From: UBA964 sp031382085
Lineage (GTDB): Bacteria > Pseudomonadota > Gammaproteobacteria > Steroidobacterales > Steroidobacteraceae
NCBI GenBank assembly: GCA_031382085.1
Contig: JANMYM010000018.1
Coordinates: 32,073-96,072 of the forward strand
Direction: 5' to 3'
Length of the DNA stretch: 64,000 nt
Part shown: positions 18,951-26,925 of the stretch, one piece after another
Layout of the letters: every line of letters starts with the position of its first letter
How positions within the stretch are numbered: the first letter of the stretch is position 1
Notes under the pieces: model-generated
Databases searched by the model: none
What the model saw: the letters and a program-made list of their open reading frames with translations, nothing else
What the model was told of the DNA's origin: nothing
Translations under genes and position numbers: made by a program

Positions 18951-19528
18951 GCCAGGTCCTTGATCAGCGCAGCCCGTGATTGGTCGCTGACGCTGACCAC
19001 GTGGGGATACTGCGGATGCTCCACACCGAGTTGCAGCGTAGCGCCGGCACGCAATGCCGTCACGCGCTCCGCGCCCAGTTCAAAGCGCAGAAAATGCACC
19101 GCCGAAGTCTTCTCTTCGTTGGACCGCTCCATATCTTCGTCGGCGAAAGCGATGCAGCGCGGTGTGCCCTGGATCTCGACCCAGCACTGGTGTTCCACGC
19201 CCTTCAGCGCCGCGAGCCGCCGTTGACGCAGCTGCGGATCCGGGAACTCGATCAACATCGTGGCTTTCCAGTTGGCGCCGTCCGGAACCAGTGGATTGTA
19301 AGCATTGAGTTCCTCGCTAATGCCTTCGGCCTCAAAGATCCGCTCGGTGCGCAACATTTCCTGGACCTGGTACTGCACGCTCAGGCGGTCTTCGAATATC
19401 CACGTCATGTCAGGACCCAGCGCGATCGTGCGCAGTTTTTTATGCGCGAGCACGCGCGCGCGAAACGCGTCGCGTTCGCGGGCGTACTGCTCCAGTGACA
19501 GCAGGTCGGCACGGGTCAGCGGTTGCAT
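18947..19528 (-). CDS. DUF3501 family protein
   Basis: 193 residues, function unknown. It begins MQPLTRADLLSLEQYARERD and has conserved-looking blocks FEDRLSVQYQVQEMLRTERI and GANWKATMLIEFPD. No signal peptide, membrane span or metal-binding cysteine motif is evident. I recognise it as the DUF3501 family, which commonly sits beside a CCG-domain Fe-S protein and rubrerythrin, as it does here (3 nt after the CCG gene stop, 4-nt overlap with the ACAD start). The neighbours suggest a role in redox or peroxide handling; that is inference. Confidence 0.75.
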   Translation of the reverse strand: MQPLTRADLLSLEQYARERDAFRARVLAHKKLRTIALGPDMTWIFEDRLSVQYQVQEMLRTERIFEAEGISEELNAYNPLVPDGANWKATMLIEFPDPQLRQRRLAALKGVEHQCWVEIQGTPRCIAFADEDMERSNEEKTSAVHFLRFELGAERVTALRAGATLQLGVEHPQYPHVVSVSDQSRAALIKDLA

Positions 19529-19531
19529 GCG

Positions 19532-20881
19532 TCAGATTCCGTAGGCGTGGCACAACAGCTTGAGCGGATGCTCGGGCCCGCGCCCGATCAGCGCACTCGC
19601 AGCTGAAAATCCCGACTCGATCTGATGCCCTGCCATCGGGCAATCGCTGCTGTAATGGTCAGGGCCGCCCGCTTCCACCCGGGCGACGACCGGGCGACCG
19701 ATCTTGAGCGATGCCGGACGAAATTCCTTCTTCACCGCATAAGTCCCATTGTGGCCAGAGCAACGTTCGATGACATCGACCGTCGTGCCAGGCACCAGCC
19801 GCAGGACATCCCGCGTTTTGAGCCCGATGTTCTGCACCCGCAGGTGACAGGGCACGTGGTAGCTGACCTTGCCCAGCGACGCTTTGAAATCGGTTTTCAG
19901 CAGCCCGGCTTTGTGGCGCAGCATTAGGTAATCGAACGGATCGAAGATGCGTGCCTTGACCGCCTGCACATCCGCGTCCTCCGGAAACATCAGCGGCAGT
20001 TCCTGCTTGAACATCAGCACGCAGGACGGGATGGGAGCGACGATGTCGTAGCCGTCGTCGAGCGCGGTTTTCAGTGCCGGAATATTGGTTTCCTTGTGCC
20101 GCGCGACGGTCGAAAGATCGCCCAGCTCCAGCTTCGGCATGCCGCAGCATTTTTCCTGGCTGACAATCTTGACCGGAATGCCGTTGTGCTCGAACACCTT
20201 GACCAGATCCAGATTCAGTTCGGGTTCATTGCGATTGCCATAACAAGTGGTGAACAGCACCACTTTGCCGCGCGTTTGCGGCGTCGCCTGCGCTGCCGCG
20301 ACCCGCTCGCGGCCCTTGAGCTGCTTGCGCGCGCTGCGCGCGTGGTACTCGGGGATCGGTGCATCGGTCGCGACACCTAACGCAGCAGCCAGCAGCTTGC
20401 GTCCGGCGGCGGAATTGTTCACAGCGTTGACTATCCCCGACACCACCGGGATGCCGGCGATGCTGCCGACGATATCGGTCGCCGACAGCAGCTTGTCGCG
20501 CACTCGCACCTCACCTTTCTTCAGCTTGACGGCCTTGGCACGCAGCATCAGGTGCGGGAAATCGAGATCAAACTCATGCGGCGGCACATACGGACACTTG
20601 GTCATGAAACACATGTCGCACAGGTAGCAATGATCGACGACGTCCCAGTAGACCTTCTTGTCGACGCCATCGAGCTCGCCCGTGGGGCTGGCATCGACCG
20701 CATCGAACAGGGTCGGGAAGGAATTGCACAGCGAAAAACAGCGCCGGCAGCCGTGACAGATGTCGAACACGCGCGCCAGTTCTTTTTCGAGCGCCGCCTC
20801 ATCGTAAAAAGACGGATCGCGCCATTTCAACGGGTGCCGCGTCGGCGCGCCCAGGGAGCCCTCGCGGCCTGCTTCACTCAT
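19532..20881 (-). CDS. Heterodisulfide-reductase-related Fe-S protein (two 4Fe-4S sites, two CCG domains)
   Basis: 449 residues. The N-terminal half has two ferredoxin-type motifs, CHGCRRCFSLCNSFP and CYLCDMCFMTKCP. The C-terminal half has CCG-type blocks, one with CYGNRNEPELN and QEKCCGMPK, the other with HVPCHLRVQNIG and IERCSGHNGTYA. This is the GlpC/HdrD/LutA-like layout of cytosolic electron-transfer proteins. I chose ATG 20879-20881 (MSEAGREGSLGAP); an upstream in-frame ATG lies near the terminator. The neighbours are rubrerythrin upstream, DUF3501 and ACAD downstream. It may pass electrons to or from the ACAD or rubrerythrin; the exact partner is not shown by sequence. Confidence 0.82.
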   Translation of the reverse strand: MSEAGREGSLGAPTRHPLKWRDPSFYDEAALEKELARVFDICHGCRRCFSLCNSFPTLFDAVDASPTGELDGVDKKVYWDVVDHCYLCDMCFMTKCPYVPPHEFDLDFPHLMLRAKAVKLKKGEVRVRDKLLSATDIVGSIAGIPVVSGIVNAVNNSAAGRKLLAAALGVATDAPIPEYHARSARKQLKGRERVAAAQATPQTRGKVVLFTTCYGNRNEPELNLDLVKVFEHNGIPVKIVSQEKCCGMPKLELGDLSTVARHKETNIPALKTALDDGYDIVAPIPSCVLMFKQELPLMFPEDADVQAVKARIFDPFDYLMLRHKAGLLKTDFKASLGKVSYHVPCHLRVQNIGLKTRDVLRLVPGTTVDVIERCSGHNGTYAVKKEFRPASLKIGRPVVARVEAGGPDHYSSDCPMAGHQIESGFSAASALIGRGPEHPLKLLCHAYGI

Positions 20882-20904
20882 AAAAACCTCAGCCGCGCTG
20901 CGCG

Positions 20905-20945
20905 GAAAAAACAAGGCGCCAAAGCACAGCAGCCGGCGCCTTGTT
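20905..20945 (-). terminator. Intrinsic terminator after rubrerythrin
   Basis: On the minus strand an 11-bp perfect stem (AACAAGGCGCC paired with GGCGCCTTGTT; arms 20935-20945 and 20910-20920) is followed by a T-run opposite 20905-20910. It separates rubrerythrin from the CCG gene, so the latter may rely on read-through or its own promoter. Just 3' of the rubrerythrin gene, GTTAGTTAGCTAAC (20943-20956) adds a small palindrome. Confidence 0.75.
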
Positions 20946-20972
20946 AGTTAGCTAACAACCGAAGGCGATTCC

Positions 20973-21386
20973 CTAGATGGAATCGAGCGCCTTCTGGAAG
21001 CGGTTGGCGTGCGAACGTTCGGCTTTCGCGAGCGTCTCGAACCAATCGGCAATTTCGGTGAAGCCTTCATCACGCGCGGCCTTGGCCATGCCCGGATACA
21101 TGTCCGAGTATTCGTGGGTTTCGCCCGCGATCGCCGCCTTGAGATTCAGCTTGGTGTCGCCGATCGGCAGTCCGGTCGCCGGGTCGCCCACTGCTTCGAG
21201 ATGCTCGAGGTGGCCATGCGCGTGGCCGGTCTCACCTTCAGCGGTCGAACGGAACACGGCGGATACGTCATTGAAGCCTTCGACATCGGCCTTGGCTGCG
21301 AAATAAAGGTAACGACGATTTGCCTGCGATTCACCGGCAAATGCGGCCTTCAAATTTCCTTCGGTCTTGCTGCCCTTTAGATGCAC
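20973..21386 (-). CDS. Rubrerythrin (no rubredoxin domain)
   Basis: 137 residues: only the four-helix diiron domain is present; the C-terminal rubredoxin CxxC domain of classical rubrerythrin is missing. Likely metal-ligand glutamates and histidines lie in AFAGESQANRRY, AEGETGHAHGHLEHLE, AGETHEYSDMY and LAKAERSHANRF. It probably reduces hydrogen peroxide. The start is GTG at 21384-21386 with GGAG 7 nt upstream; an out-of-frame ATG lies slightly further up. A PerR-box-like palindrome lies 57 nt upstream. A strong terminator follows the gene. Confidence 0.9.
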   Translation of the reverse strand: MHLKGSKTEGNLKAAFAGESQANRRYLYFAAKADVEGFNDVSAVFRSTAEGETGHAHGHLEHLEAVGDPATGLPIGDTKLNLKAAIAGETHEYSDMYPGMAKAARDEGFTEIADWFETLAKAERSHANRFQKALDSI

Positions 21387-21442
21387 AGGGTGTCTCCATG
21401 AAATAGTGAGGTGGGGATGATGAGCGGACTCGTTCCGGATTC

Positions 21443-21459
21443 CTTAGAATCATTCTAAG
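21443..21459. promoter_or_regulatory. PerR/Fur-like operator between rubrerythrin and xseB
   Basis: Perfect 17-nt palindrome CTTAGAAT-C-ATTCTAAG. The inner 7-1-7 part, TTAGAATcATTCTAA, has the spacing of the PerR box TTATAATnATTATAA. It adjoins GTATAC (21459-21464), which gives TATACT as a -10 toward rubrerythrin and TATACA toward xseB. A repressor bound here would block one or both promoters. Confidence 0.65.
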
Positions 21460-21536
21460 TATACAATGAGACTCTAGTTCCTGGCCACCGGAGCGTCAAC
21501 AGCGGTTGGCGCAATTGCCATTTCCATGACAGCCAA

Positions 21537-21785
21537 ATGACTGCCAAAAAACGTTCCCCCGATTTTGAAGGATCCCTCGCGGAACTCGAGAAATTGGTGG
21601 AAAAACTTGAACGAGGCGACCTGCCGCTGGAGGAATCCCTGCGCCTGTTCGAGCGCGGCGTCCAGTTGACCCGGGACTGCCAGAAAGCCCTGACGGCGGC
21701 CCAGGCCAAAGTCAGCCAACTCACCGTGACCCCGGACGGCGAAGAACTGGTCGATTTTGAGTCCAACGACGACGAGCCTGCCTGA
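21537..21785 (+). CDS. xseB: Exodeoxyribonuclease VII small subunit
   Basis: 82 residues, the normal length. Signature: PDFEGSLAELEKLVEKLERG followed by LPLEESLRLFERGVQLTRDC. XseB wraps the XseA large subunit of exonuclease VII; xseA is not in this window. It begins a plus-strand run xseB-ispA-dxs-folE2, with 9 nt to ispA. The order xseB-ispA-dxs is widespread in proteobacteria. Confidence 0.95.
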   Translation: MTAKKRSPDFEGSLAELEKLVEKLERGDLPLEESLRLFERGVQLTRDCQKALTAAQAKVSQLTVTPDGEELVDFESNDDEPA

Positions 21786-21794
21786 GTCCGGTTC

Positions 21795-22700
21795 GTGACC
21801 GATCATCAGTCACTGCGCGGCTATCGCGAGCGCATCGAGGCTGTTCTCGAGCGACTCCTCGCGGCCGACGATCCGCACGCCGCAAGACTCATCGAGGCGA
21901 TGCGCTATAGCGCCCTCGGGGGCGGCAAGCGGCTGCGCCCCTGCCTGGTCTATGGCACCGGCCATGCGCTGGGTGCGGACCTCGGCGCACTGGACCCCGC
22001 GGCCGCAGCGGTCGAGTTGATTCACGTTTACAGCCTGATACATGACGACCTGCCAGCCATGGATGACGATGACCTGCGCCGCGGCCGCCCGAGCTGTCAT
22101 CGCGCCTTCGATGAGGCCACCGCCATCCTGGCGGGCGATGCGCTGCAGGCGCTGGCCTTCGGGGTGTTAGGCGGCCGGCCGCCGCTCGGCACCCCGATCG
22201 CGCCCGCGCAGGCGGTCCGCATGATTGGGGTGTTAGCCGAACGCATCGGCACGCGCGGCATGGCGGGCGGCCAGGCCATCGATCTGGGGGCTGTTGGACA
22301 CAGCATTTCCAGCGAGCTGCTGGCGGAAATGCACACCCGCAAGACCGGTGCGCTGATCGAGGCAAGCGTGCTGCTGGGCGCCACCGCTGCGGGCGTGCTG
22401 GACGGGCCGGTGTTCGACGGTTTGCAGCGTTTCGGACGCGATGTCGGCCTTGCATTCCAGATTCAGGACGACATCCTCGACGTGGACGGCGTGGCGGAAA
22501 CGATGGGCAAGGCGGCCGGCGCGGACGCGCGCCTTGCCAAACCGACATGGCCCAGCATTCATGGCCTGGCGGCCGCCCGCGCCGCGGCCAATCAGCTGCG
22601 CCATAGCGCCCTGATTGAGCTCGGCAAGTTGCCGCTCGACAGCTCACAACTGGCGCAACTCCAAACCATTACCCGATTTGTTGTTGACCGAAGTCACTAG
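21795..22700 (+). CDS. ispA: Farnesyl diphosphate synthase (polyprenyl synthetase family)
   Basis: 301 residues. It condenses DMAPP/GPP with IPP to farnesyl diphosphate. The first aspartate-rich motif is in HDDLPAMDDDDLRRGRPSCH and the second is in AFQIQDDILDVDG. The start is GTG at 21795. It lies between xseB and dxs, so precursor synthesis (dxs) and chain elongation are in one operon. Confidence 0.95.
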   Translation: MTDHQSLRGYRERIEAVLERLLAADDPHAARLIEAMRYSALGGGKRLRPCLVYGTGHALGADLGALDPAAAAVELIHVYSLIHDDLPAMDDDDLRRGRPSCHRAFDEATAILAGDALQALAFGVLGGRPPLGTPIAPAQAVRMIGVLAERIGTRGMAGGQAIDLGAVGHSISSELLAEMHTRKTGALIEASVLLGATAAGVLDGPVFDGLQRFGRDVGLAFQIQDDILDVDGVAETMGKAAGADARLAKPTWPSIHGLAAARAAANQLRHSALIELGKLPLDSSQLAQLQTITRFVVDRSH

Positions 22701-22751
22701 CAGGTTGTCAGCGCCGCGGTACCGGGCGGCTGCAGGTAAACTGTCACTCAC

Positions 22752-24656
22752 GTGACCGACGACCCCGAAAAATACCCCTGGTTGGACCAGGCCGCGACGC
22801 CCGCGGATCTGCGGCGGATTCCTGCCAAGTCCCTGGCACGGGTCTGCGATGACCTGCGCCGTTTCCTGATCCACACCGTGGCAACGCGCGGCGGACATTT
22901 CGCCGCCGGCCTTGGCAGCGTGGAACTGACGGTGGCGCTGCATTTTGTCTACGACACGCCCGAGGATCGCCTGGTCTGGGACGTAGGACACCAGGCCTAT
23001 CCGCACAAGGTCCTCACCGGCCGGCGCAATTTGTTAGGTTCGATCAAGCAGAGCGGCGGGCTGGCGCCGTTCCCGAGCCGTGCGGAAAGCCCGTATGACA
23101 CCTTCGGCGTCGGCCATTCCAGTACTTCGATCAGCGCGGCGTTAGGTATGGCGGTCGCGGCCCAACGCAGCGGCGCGGGCCGGCGCATCGTCGCAGTTAT
23201 CGGCGACGGCGCCATGACGGCGGGCATGGCGTTCGAGGCCCTCAATCACGCCGGTTCGCTCACCGCCAATTTGCTGGTCATCCTGAACGACAATGACATG
23301 TCGATCTCGGAAAACGTCGGCGCGATGTCGAATTATTTCGCGCGTGTATTGTCCGGACCCAGCTATGCGACCTTGCGTGAAGGCGGCAAGAAAGTGCTGC
23401 GGCAGATGCCGACCGTGTGGGAACTCGCGCGCCGCTCCGAAGAGCATGTCAAAGGCATGGTATTGCCCGGCACGCTGTTCGAAGAGCTGGGATTCAATTA
23501 CATTGGCCCGATCGATGGCCATGATGTCGGCGCTCTGGTCAAGACACTGACCAATCTGCGCGCACTCAAGGGGCCGCAGTTTCTGCACGTCGTCACGCGC
23601 AAGGGCAAAGGCTACGCGCCGGCCGAGGCGGATCCCATCAAGTGGCATGGCCCCGGCCCGTTTGACCCCGCCAGTGGCACGATCTTCAAGGAAAAGGCTG
23701 CGGGCCCGACGTTTTCGCAGATTTTTGGCCAGTGGCTCTGTGACATGGCGGAACGCGACCCTGACATCATTGGCATTACGCCGGCAATGCGCGAAGGCTC
23801 AGGGCTGGTTGAATTCTCCAAGCGCTTCCCCGACCGGTATTTTGACGTCGCCATCGCCGAGCAGCATGCGGTGACCTTTGCCGCGGGTCTGGCCTGCGAG
23901 GGCCAGAAGCCAGTCGTTGCGATCTACTCGACCTTCCTGCAACGCGGCTACGATCAGCTGATCCACGATGTCGCGTTGCAGAATCTGCCGGTGGTGTTTG
24001 CGCTCGACCGCGCGGGCCTGGTGGGCGGCGACGGCGCCACGCACCAGGGCGCCTACGACATCTCGTTCCTGCGCTGCATACCTAACATGGTGCTGATGGC
24101 ACCGAGCGATGAGAACGAATGCCGCCAGATGTTGTATACCGCGACGACCCTGCAACATCCAAGCGCGGTGCGCTATCCGCGCGGCATCGGGCCTGGCGCA
24201 GCGGTGGTCGCCGAGATGACGGCGCTGCCGGTCGGCAAAGGCGAGGTCGTACAGCGCGGGCATGCCGGCCTCGCGATCCTGTGCTTCGGCACCTTGTTAG
24301 CCAGCGGCCGCCAAATTGGCGCCGAGCTGGGCGCCACGGTCGTCAATATGCGCTTTGTGAAGCCGCTGGATGAAGCACTGGTACTGCAGCTGGCGCGCGA
24401 GCACCTGGCGCTGGTGACGATCGAAGAAAATGCGGTCGCGGGCGGCGCCGGCTCCGCGGTCATCGAAGCCCTGGCCGCTGCGGAACTCGCCACTCCGGTG
24501 CTGCAGATCGGCATCCCGGACCGATTCGTGGAACATGGGTCGCGGGACGATTGCCTGCGCGCTGCGGAACTCGACACCGCTTCGATGCAGTCCGCCATCG
24601 AGCGCTGGTGGCAACGTCACGCGCCCGCGCAAGCGACGCTGCGTGGACTGCGGTGA
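22752..24656 (+). CDS. dxs: 1-deoxy-D-xylulose-5-phosphate synthase
   Basis: 634 residues, full length. The thiamine-diphosphate enzyme joins pyruvate and glyceraldehyde 3-phosphate, the entry step of the MEP pathway. Motifs: VGHQAYPHKVLTGR, the TPP/Mg motif VIGDGAMTAGMAFEALNHAG, and the central domain with DVAIAEQHAVTFAAGLACEG (catalytic glutamate region) and YSTFLQRGYDQLIHDVALQ. The start is GTG at 22752. It lies 14 nt before folE2. Confidence 0.97.
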   Translation: MTDDPEKYPWLDQAATPADLRRIPAKSLARVCDDLRRFLIHTVATRGGHFAAGLGSVELTVALHFVYDTPEDRLVWDVGHQAYPHKVLTGRRNLLGSIKQSGGLAPFPSRAESPYDTFGVGHSSTSISAALGMAVAAQRSGAGRRIVAVIGDGAMTAGMAFEALNHAGSLTANLLVILNDNDMSISENVGAMSNYFARVLSGPSYATLREGGKKVLRQMPTVWELARRSEEHVKGMVLPGTLFEELGFNYIGPIDGHDVGALVKTLTNLRALKGPQFLHVVTRKGKGYAPAEADPIKWHGPGPFDPASGTIFKEKAAGPTFSQIFGQWLCDMAERDPDIIGITPAMREGSGLVEFSKRFPDRYFDVAIAEQHAVTFAAGLACEGQKPVVAIYSTFLQRGYDQLIHDVALQNLPVVFALDRAGLVGGDGATHQGAYDISFLRCIPNMVLMAPSDENECRQMLYTATTLQHPSAVRYPRGIGPGAAVVAEMTALPVGKGEVVQRGHAGLAILCFGTLLASGRQIGAELGATVVNMRFVKPLDEALVLQLAREHLALVTIEENAVAGGAGSAVIEALAAAELATPVLQIGIPDRFVEHGSRDDCLRAAELDTASMQSAIERWWQRHAPAQATLRGLR

Positions 24657-24670
24657 AATCAAGGAAATCG

Positions 24671-25504
24671 ATGGATCTCGAGGCTGACAAATTGGCCGGC
24701 GGCGGCGCCAGGCACCACGACGCGGTGGAAGACGTGCAAGGCCGGCGCGACAGCCGTCGCATACCCATCGATCGGGTCGGCATCAAGGATATCCGGCATC
24801 CGGTGAAGCTGCGCGATCGTTCCGCCGGCGAGCAACATACGGTCGCGACCTTCAACATGTACGTCAATCTGCCGCACCATTTCAAGGGCACGCACATGTC
24901 ACGCTTCGTGGAAATCCTGCACCATGAACGCGAAATTTCGGTCGAGAGCTTTCCGTCCATGCTTGCGGAGATGACCACTCGGCTCGAAGCCGAGGCCGGT
25001 CACATCGAAATGAGTTTTCCGTTTTTCATGACAAAAAAGGCGCCGGTTTCCGGCGTTGAGAGCCTGATGGACTATGCCGCCACGCTGATCGGCGAACGCC
25101 GCAATGGCGCCAACACCATAACCATTCGAGTGGTGGTGCCGGTCACCAGCCTGTGCCCCTGCTCCAAAAAGATTTCCGCCTATGGCGCGCACAACCAAAG
25201 ATCCCACCTTACGATCACGGTGCAGCCACGTGAGCATCTCTGGATCGAGGAATTGATCGAGATTGCGGAGTCCGAGGCCTCCTGCGAGCTGTATGGCATT
25301 TTGAAACGGCCCGACGAAAAGTTCGTCACCGAAAGGGCCTATGACAATCCGAAGTTTGTCGAGGACCTGGTGCGTGACGTCGCGGCGAGATTCAATGCCG
25401 ATCCGCGGATTTCAGCCTATAGCGTGTCGGCCGAGAATTTCGAGTCGATCCACAATCATTCGGCTTTCGCGCTGATCGAGCGCGACAAGCACGTCGCGGA
25501 TTGA
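24671..25504 (+). CDS. folE2: GTP cyclohydrolase I type 2
   Basis: 277 residues. It makes 7,8-dihydroneopterin triphosphate from GTP for folate or queuosine synthesis. It belongs to the FolE2 (GCYH-IB) family: IPIDRVGIKDIRHPVKLRDR at the N-terminus and the metal-binding cysteine in TSLCPCSKKISAYGAHNQRS. FolE2 can use several divalent metals and often substitutes for zinc-dependent FolE. The ATG at 24671 follows AAGGAAATCG. An in-frame extension into dxs is rejected. It is the last gene of the xseB operon and converges on the kinase gene. Confidence 0.93.
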   Translation: MDLEADKLAGGGARHHDAVEDVQGRRDSRRIPIDRVGIKDIRHPVKLRDRSAGEQHTVATFNMYVNLPHHFKGTHMSRFVEILHHEREISVESFPSMLAEMTTRLEAEAGHIEMSFPFFMTKKAPVSGVESLMDYAATLIGERRNGANTITIRVVVPVTSLCPCSKKISAYGAHNQRSHLTITVQPREHLWIEELIEIAESEASCELYGILKRPDEKFVTERAYDNPKFVEDLVRDVAARFNADPRISAYSVSAENFESIHNHSAFALIERDKHVAD

Positions 25505-25516
25505 GCCGCGTCCGAC

Positions 25517-26845
25517 TCAGGCGACGGCTGCGCTGAGGCCGGCGGCCGCCAGCTGATCGGCGGACTGCAGGCGTGCGATCAGCGTTTTCAGAAATGCCTT
25601 GTTGAAGTGCAGCTGGCAGGCCGATGAGCTCTGCTCCAGCAGCGTCGCGCTGACCTTGAGCGCGGTCACGCCGCCTAACGCCCGGATCGTCGCCGTGCGC
25701 CGCGCACCCTTGACGTAGCTGGTTTCGCCAAAGCAGTCGCCCGCTTCAATACGGCCGACCTTGTTGCCGTTACGTTCGACAGAACATTCGCCGGAGACCA
25801 GGATGTAGAAACGGTCATCGATCTCGCCTTCCTTGACGATCTCCTCGCCCGGCGTGAAATCGGTCCAGCCGGATGCGCGCATGACCTCCCAGATTTCGGC
25901 ATGCGAGAAATCGTGGAAAAATCGCAGGCGCCGCAGCACGCCAAACTGTTCCTGCTGGTCGAGTTTGTTATAGGCGGCGCGCAGTTTCTGGTGCACCCGC
26001 GTCAGATCAGCGGCGAAATCAAGGCCGCTCGCATAGCGGTTCTCGGTGTGTTTCATCATCGCGGTCGCGACAACGTTTTCCAGCTCTTCCGGCACATCGG
26101 TGCGCAGCGTATGGATGGGCGCGGCGGTGGCGTACACAATCTGGTGCAGCAGGCGCGCGAGATTCGAAGCCTTGAAAGGTCGCACGCCGGTCAACAGCTC
26201 ATACATGCAGGCGCCCAGGGAATAGATGTCCGAACTCGGCGTCAGGTCGAAACTCTGCACCTGTTCCGGTGACATGTACGAAGGACTGCCGGCAATACCT
26301 TCAATGCGGGAAATTTCCGAATCCGCCACCAGCGCGATGCCGAAATCGATGATCCGGACATCGTTGTCCTGGGTCAGCATTATGTTGGAGGGCTTGATGT
26401 CGCGGTGGATGACTCCGCGCGAATGCGCGTAATGCAGGGCCTTGGCGCATTTGTAGACGATCTCGACCACATCATCGATGCGCAGCAGGTTGTCAGATTT
26501 GCAATAGGCGCTCAGGGTACGCGCGCCGTGCACGAACTCGGTAACGATGTAACAGTTATTGCCCTCTTCACCGGCATCGTAGATCGGCAGGATGTTAGGG
26601 TGCTGCAGCATCCCGACCATGTGCGCTTCCGACATGAACATCTTGCGCGCAATCCTGGCCTTTTCCTCGTCCTGCACGGCTTCCATGTTGTAGACCTTGA
26701 TGGCTACATCGCGGCCGTAATACGGATCGTGAGACAGGTACACCGTGCCGGTGCTGCCATGCCCGACTTCGTTGACGATCTCGTATTTACCAATGCGGTC
26801 CGGCGGCCGGGCATTGGATTTCAAATTTCTGCTTTCTACAGCCAT
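25517..26845 (-). CDS. Ser/Thr protein kinase fused to a cyclic-nucleotide-binding-like domain
   Basis: 442 residues. An N-terminal Hanks-type kinase carries the G-loop VGHGSTGTVYL, Lys50 in DVAIKVYN, HRDIKPSN with the catalytic Asp149, DFG at 167-169 and MSPEQ. It looks active. A linker around 290-310 (LDQQEQFGVLRRLRFFHDFS) leads to a cNMP-binding-like fold (about 310-430) with FTPGEEIVKEGEIDDRFYIL and RIEAGDCFGETSYVKGARRT. No membrane span is visible, so it is probably cytosolic. ATG 26845 is chosen over an upstream extension. It is not in an operon with its neighbours. Targets are unknown; the FHA protein at 42 kb is a conceivable partner by domain logic only. Confidence 0.85.
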   Translation of the reverse strand: MAVESRNLKSNARPPDRIGKYEIVNEVGHGSTGTVYLSHDPYYGRDVAIKVYNMEAVQDEEKARIARKMFMSEAHMVGMLQHPNILPIYDAGEEGNNCYIVTEFVHGARTLSAYCKSDNLLRIDDVVEIVYKCAKALHYAHSRGVIHRDIKPSNIMLTQDNDVRIIDFGIALVADSEISRIEGIAGSPSYMSPEQVQSFDLTPSSDIYSLGACMYELLTGVRPFKASNLARLLHQIVYATAAPIHTLRTDVPEELENVVATAMMKHTENRYASGLDFAADLTRVHQKLRAAYNKLDQQEQFGVLRRLRFFHDFSHAEIWEVMRASGWTDFTPGEEIVKEGEIDDRFYILVSGECSVERNGNKVGRIEAGDCFGETSYVKGARRTATIRALGGVTALKVSATLLEQSSSACQLHFNKAFLKTLIARLQSADQLAAAGLSAAVA

Positions 26846-26925
26846 CGGCCTCACCTGGACAAGGAGGCCAGAATACGTAGCCTGAAATTTGCCGGCCGTG
26901 ACGCAGTTCCGGTTGCAGGGTCCGT

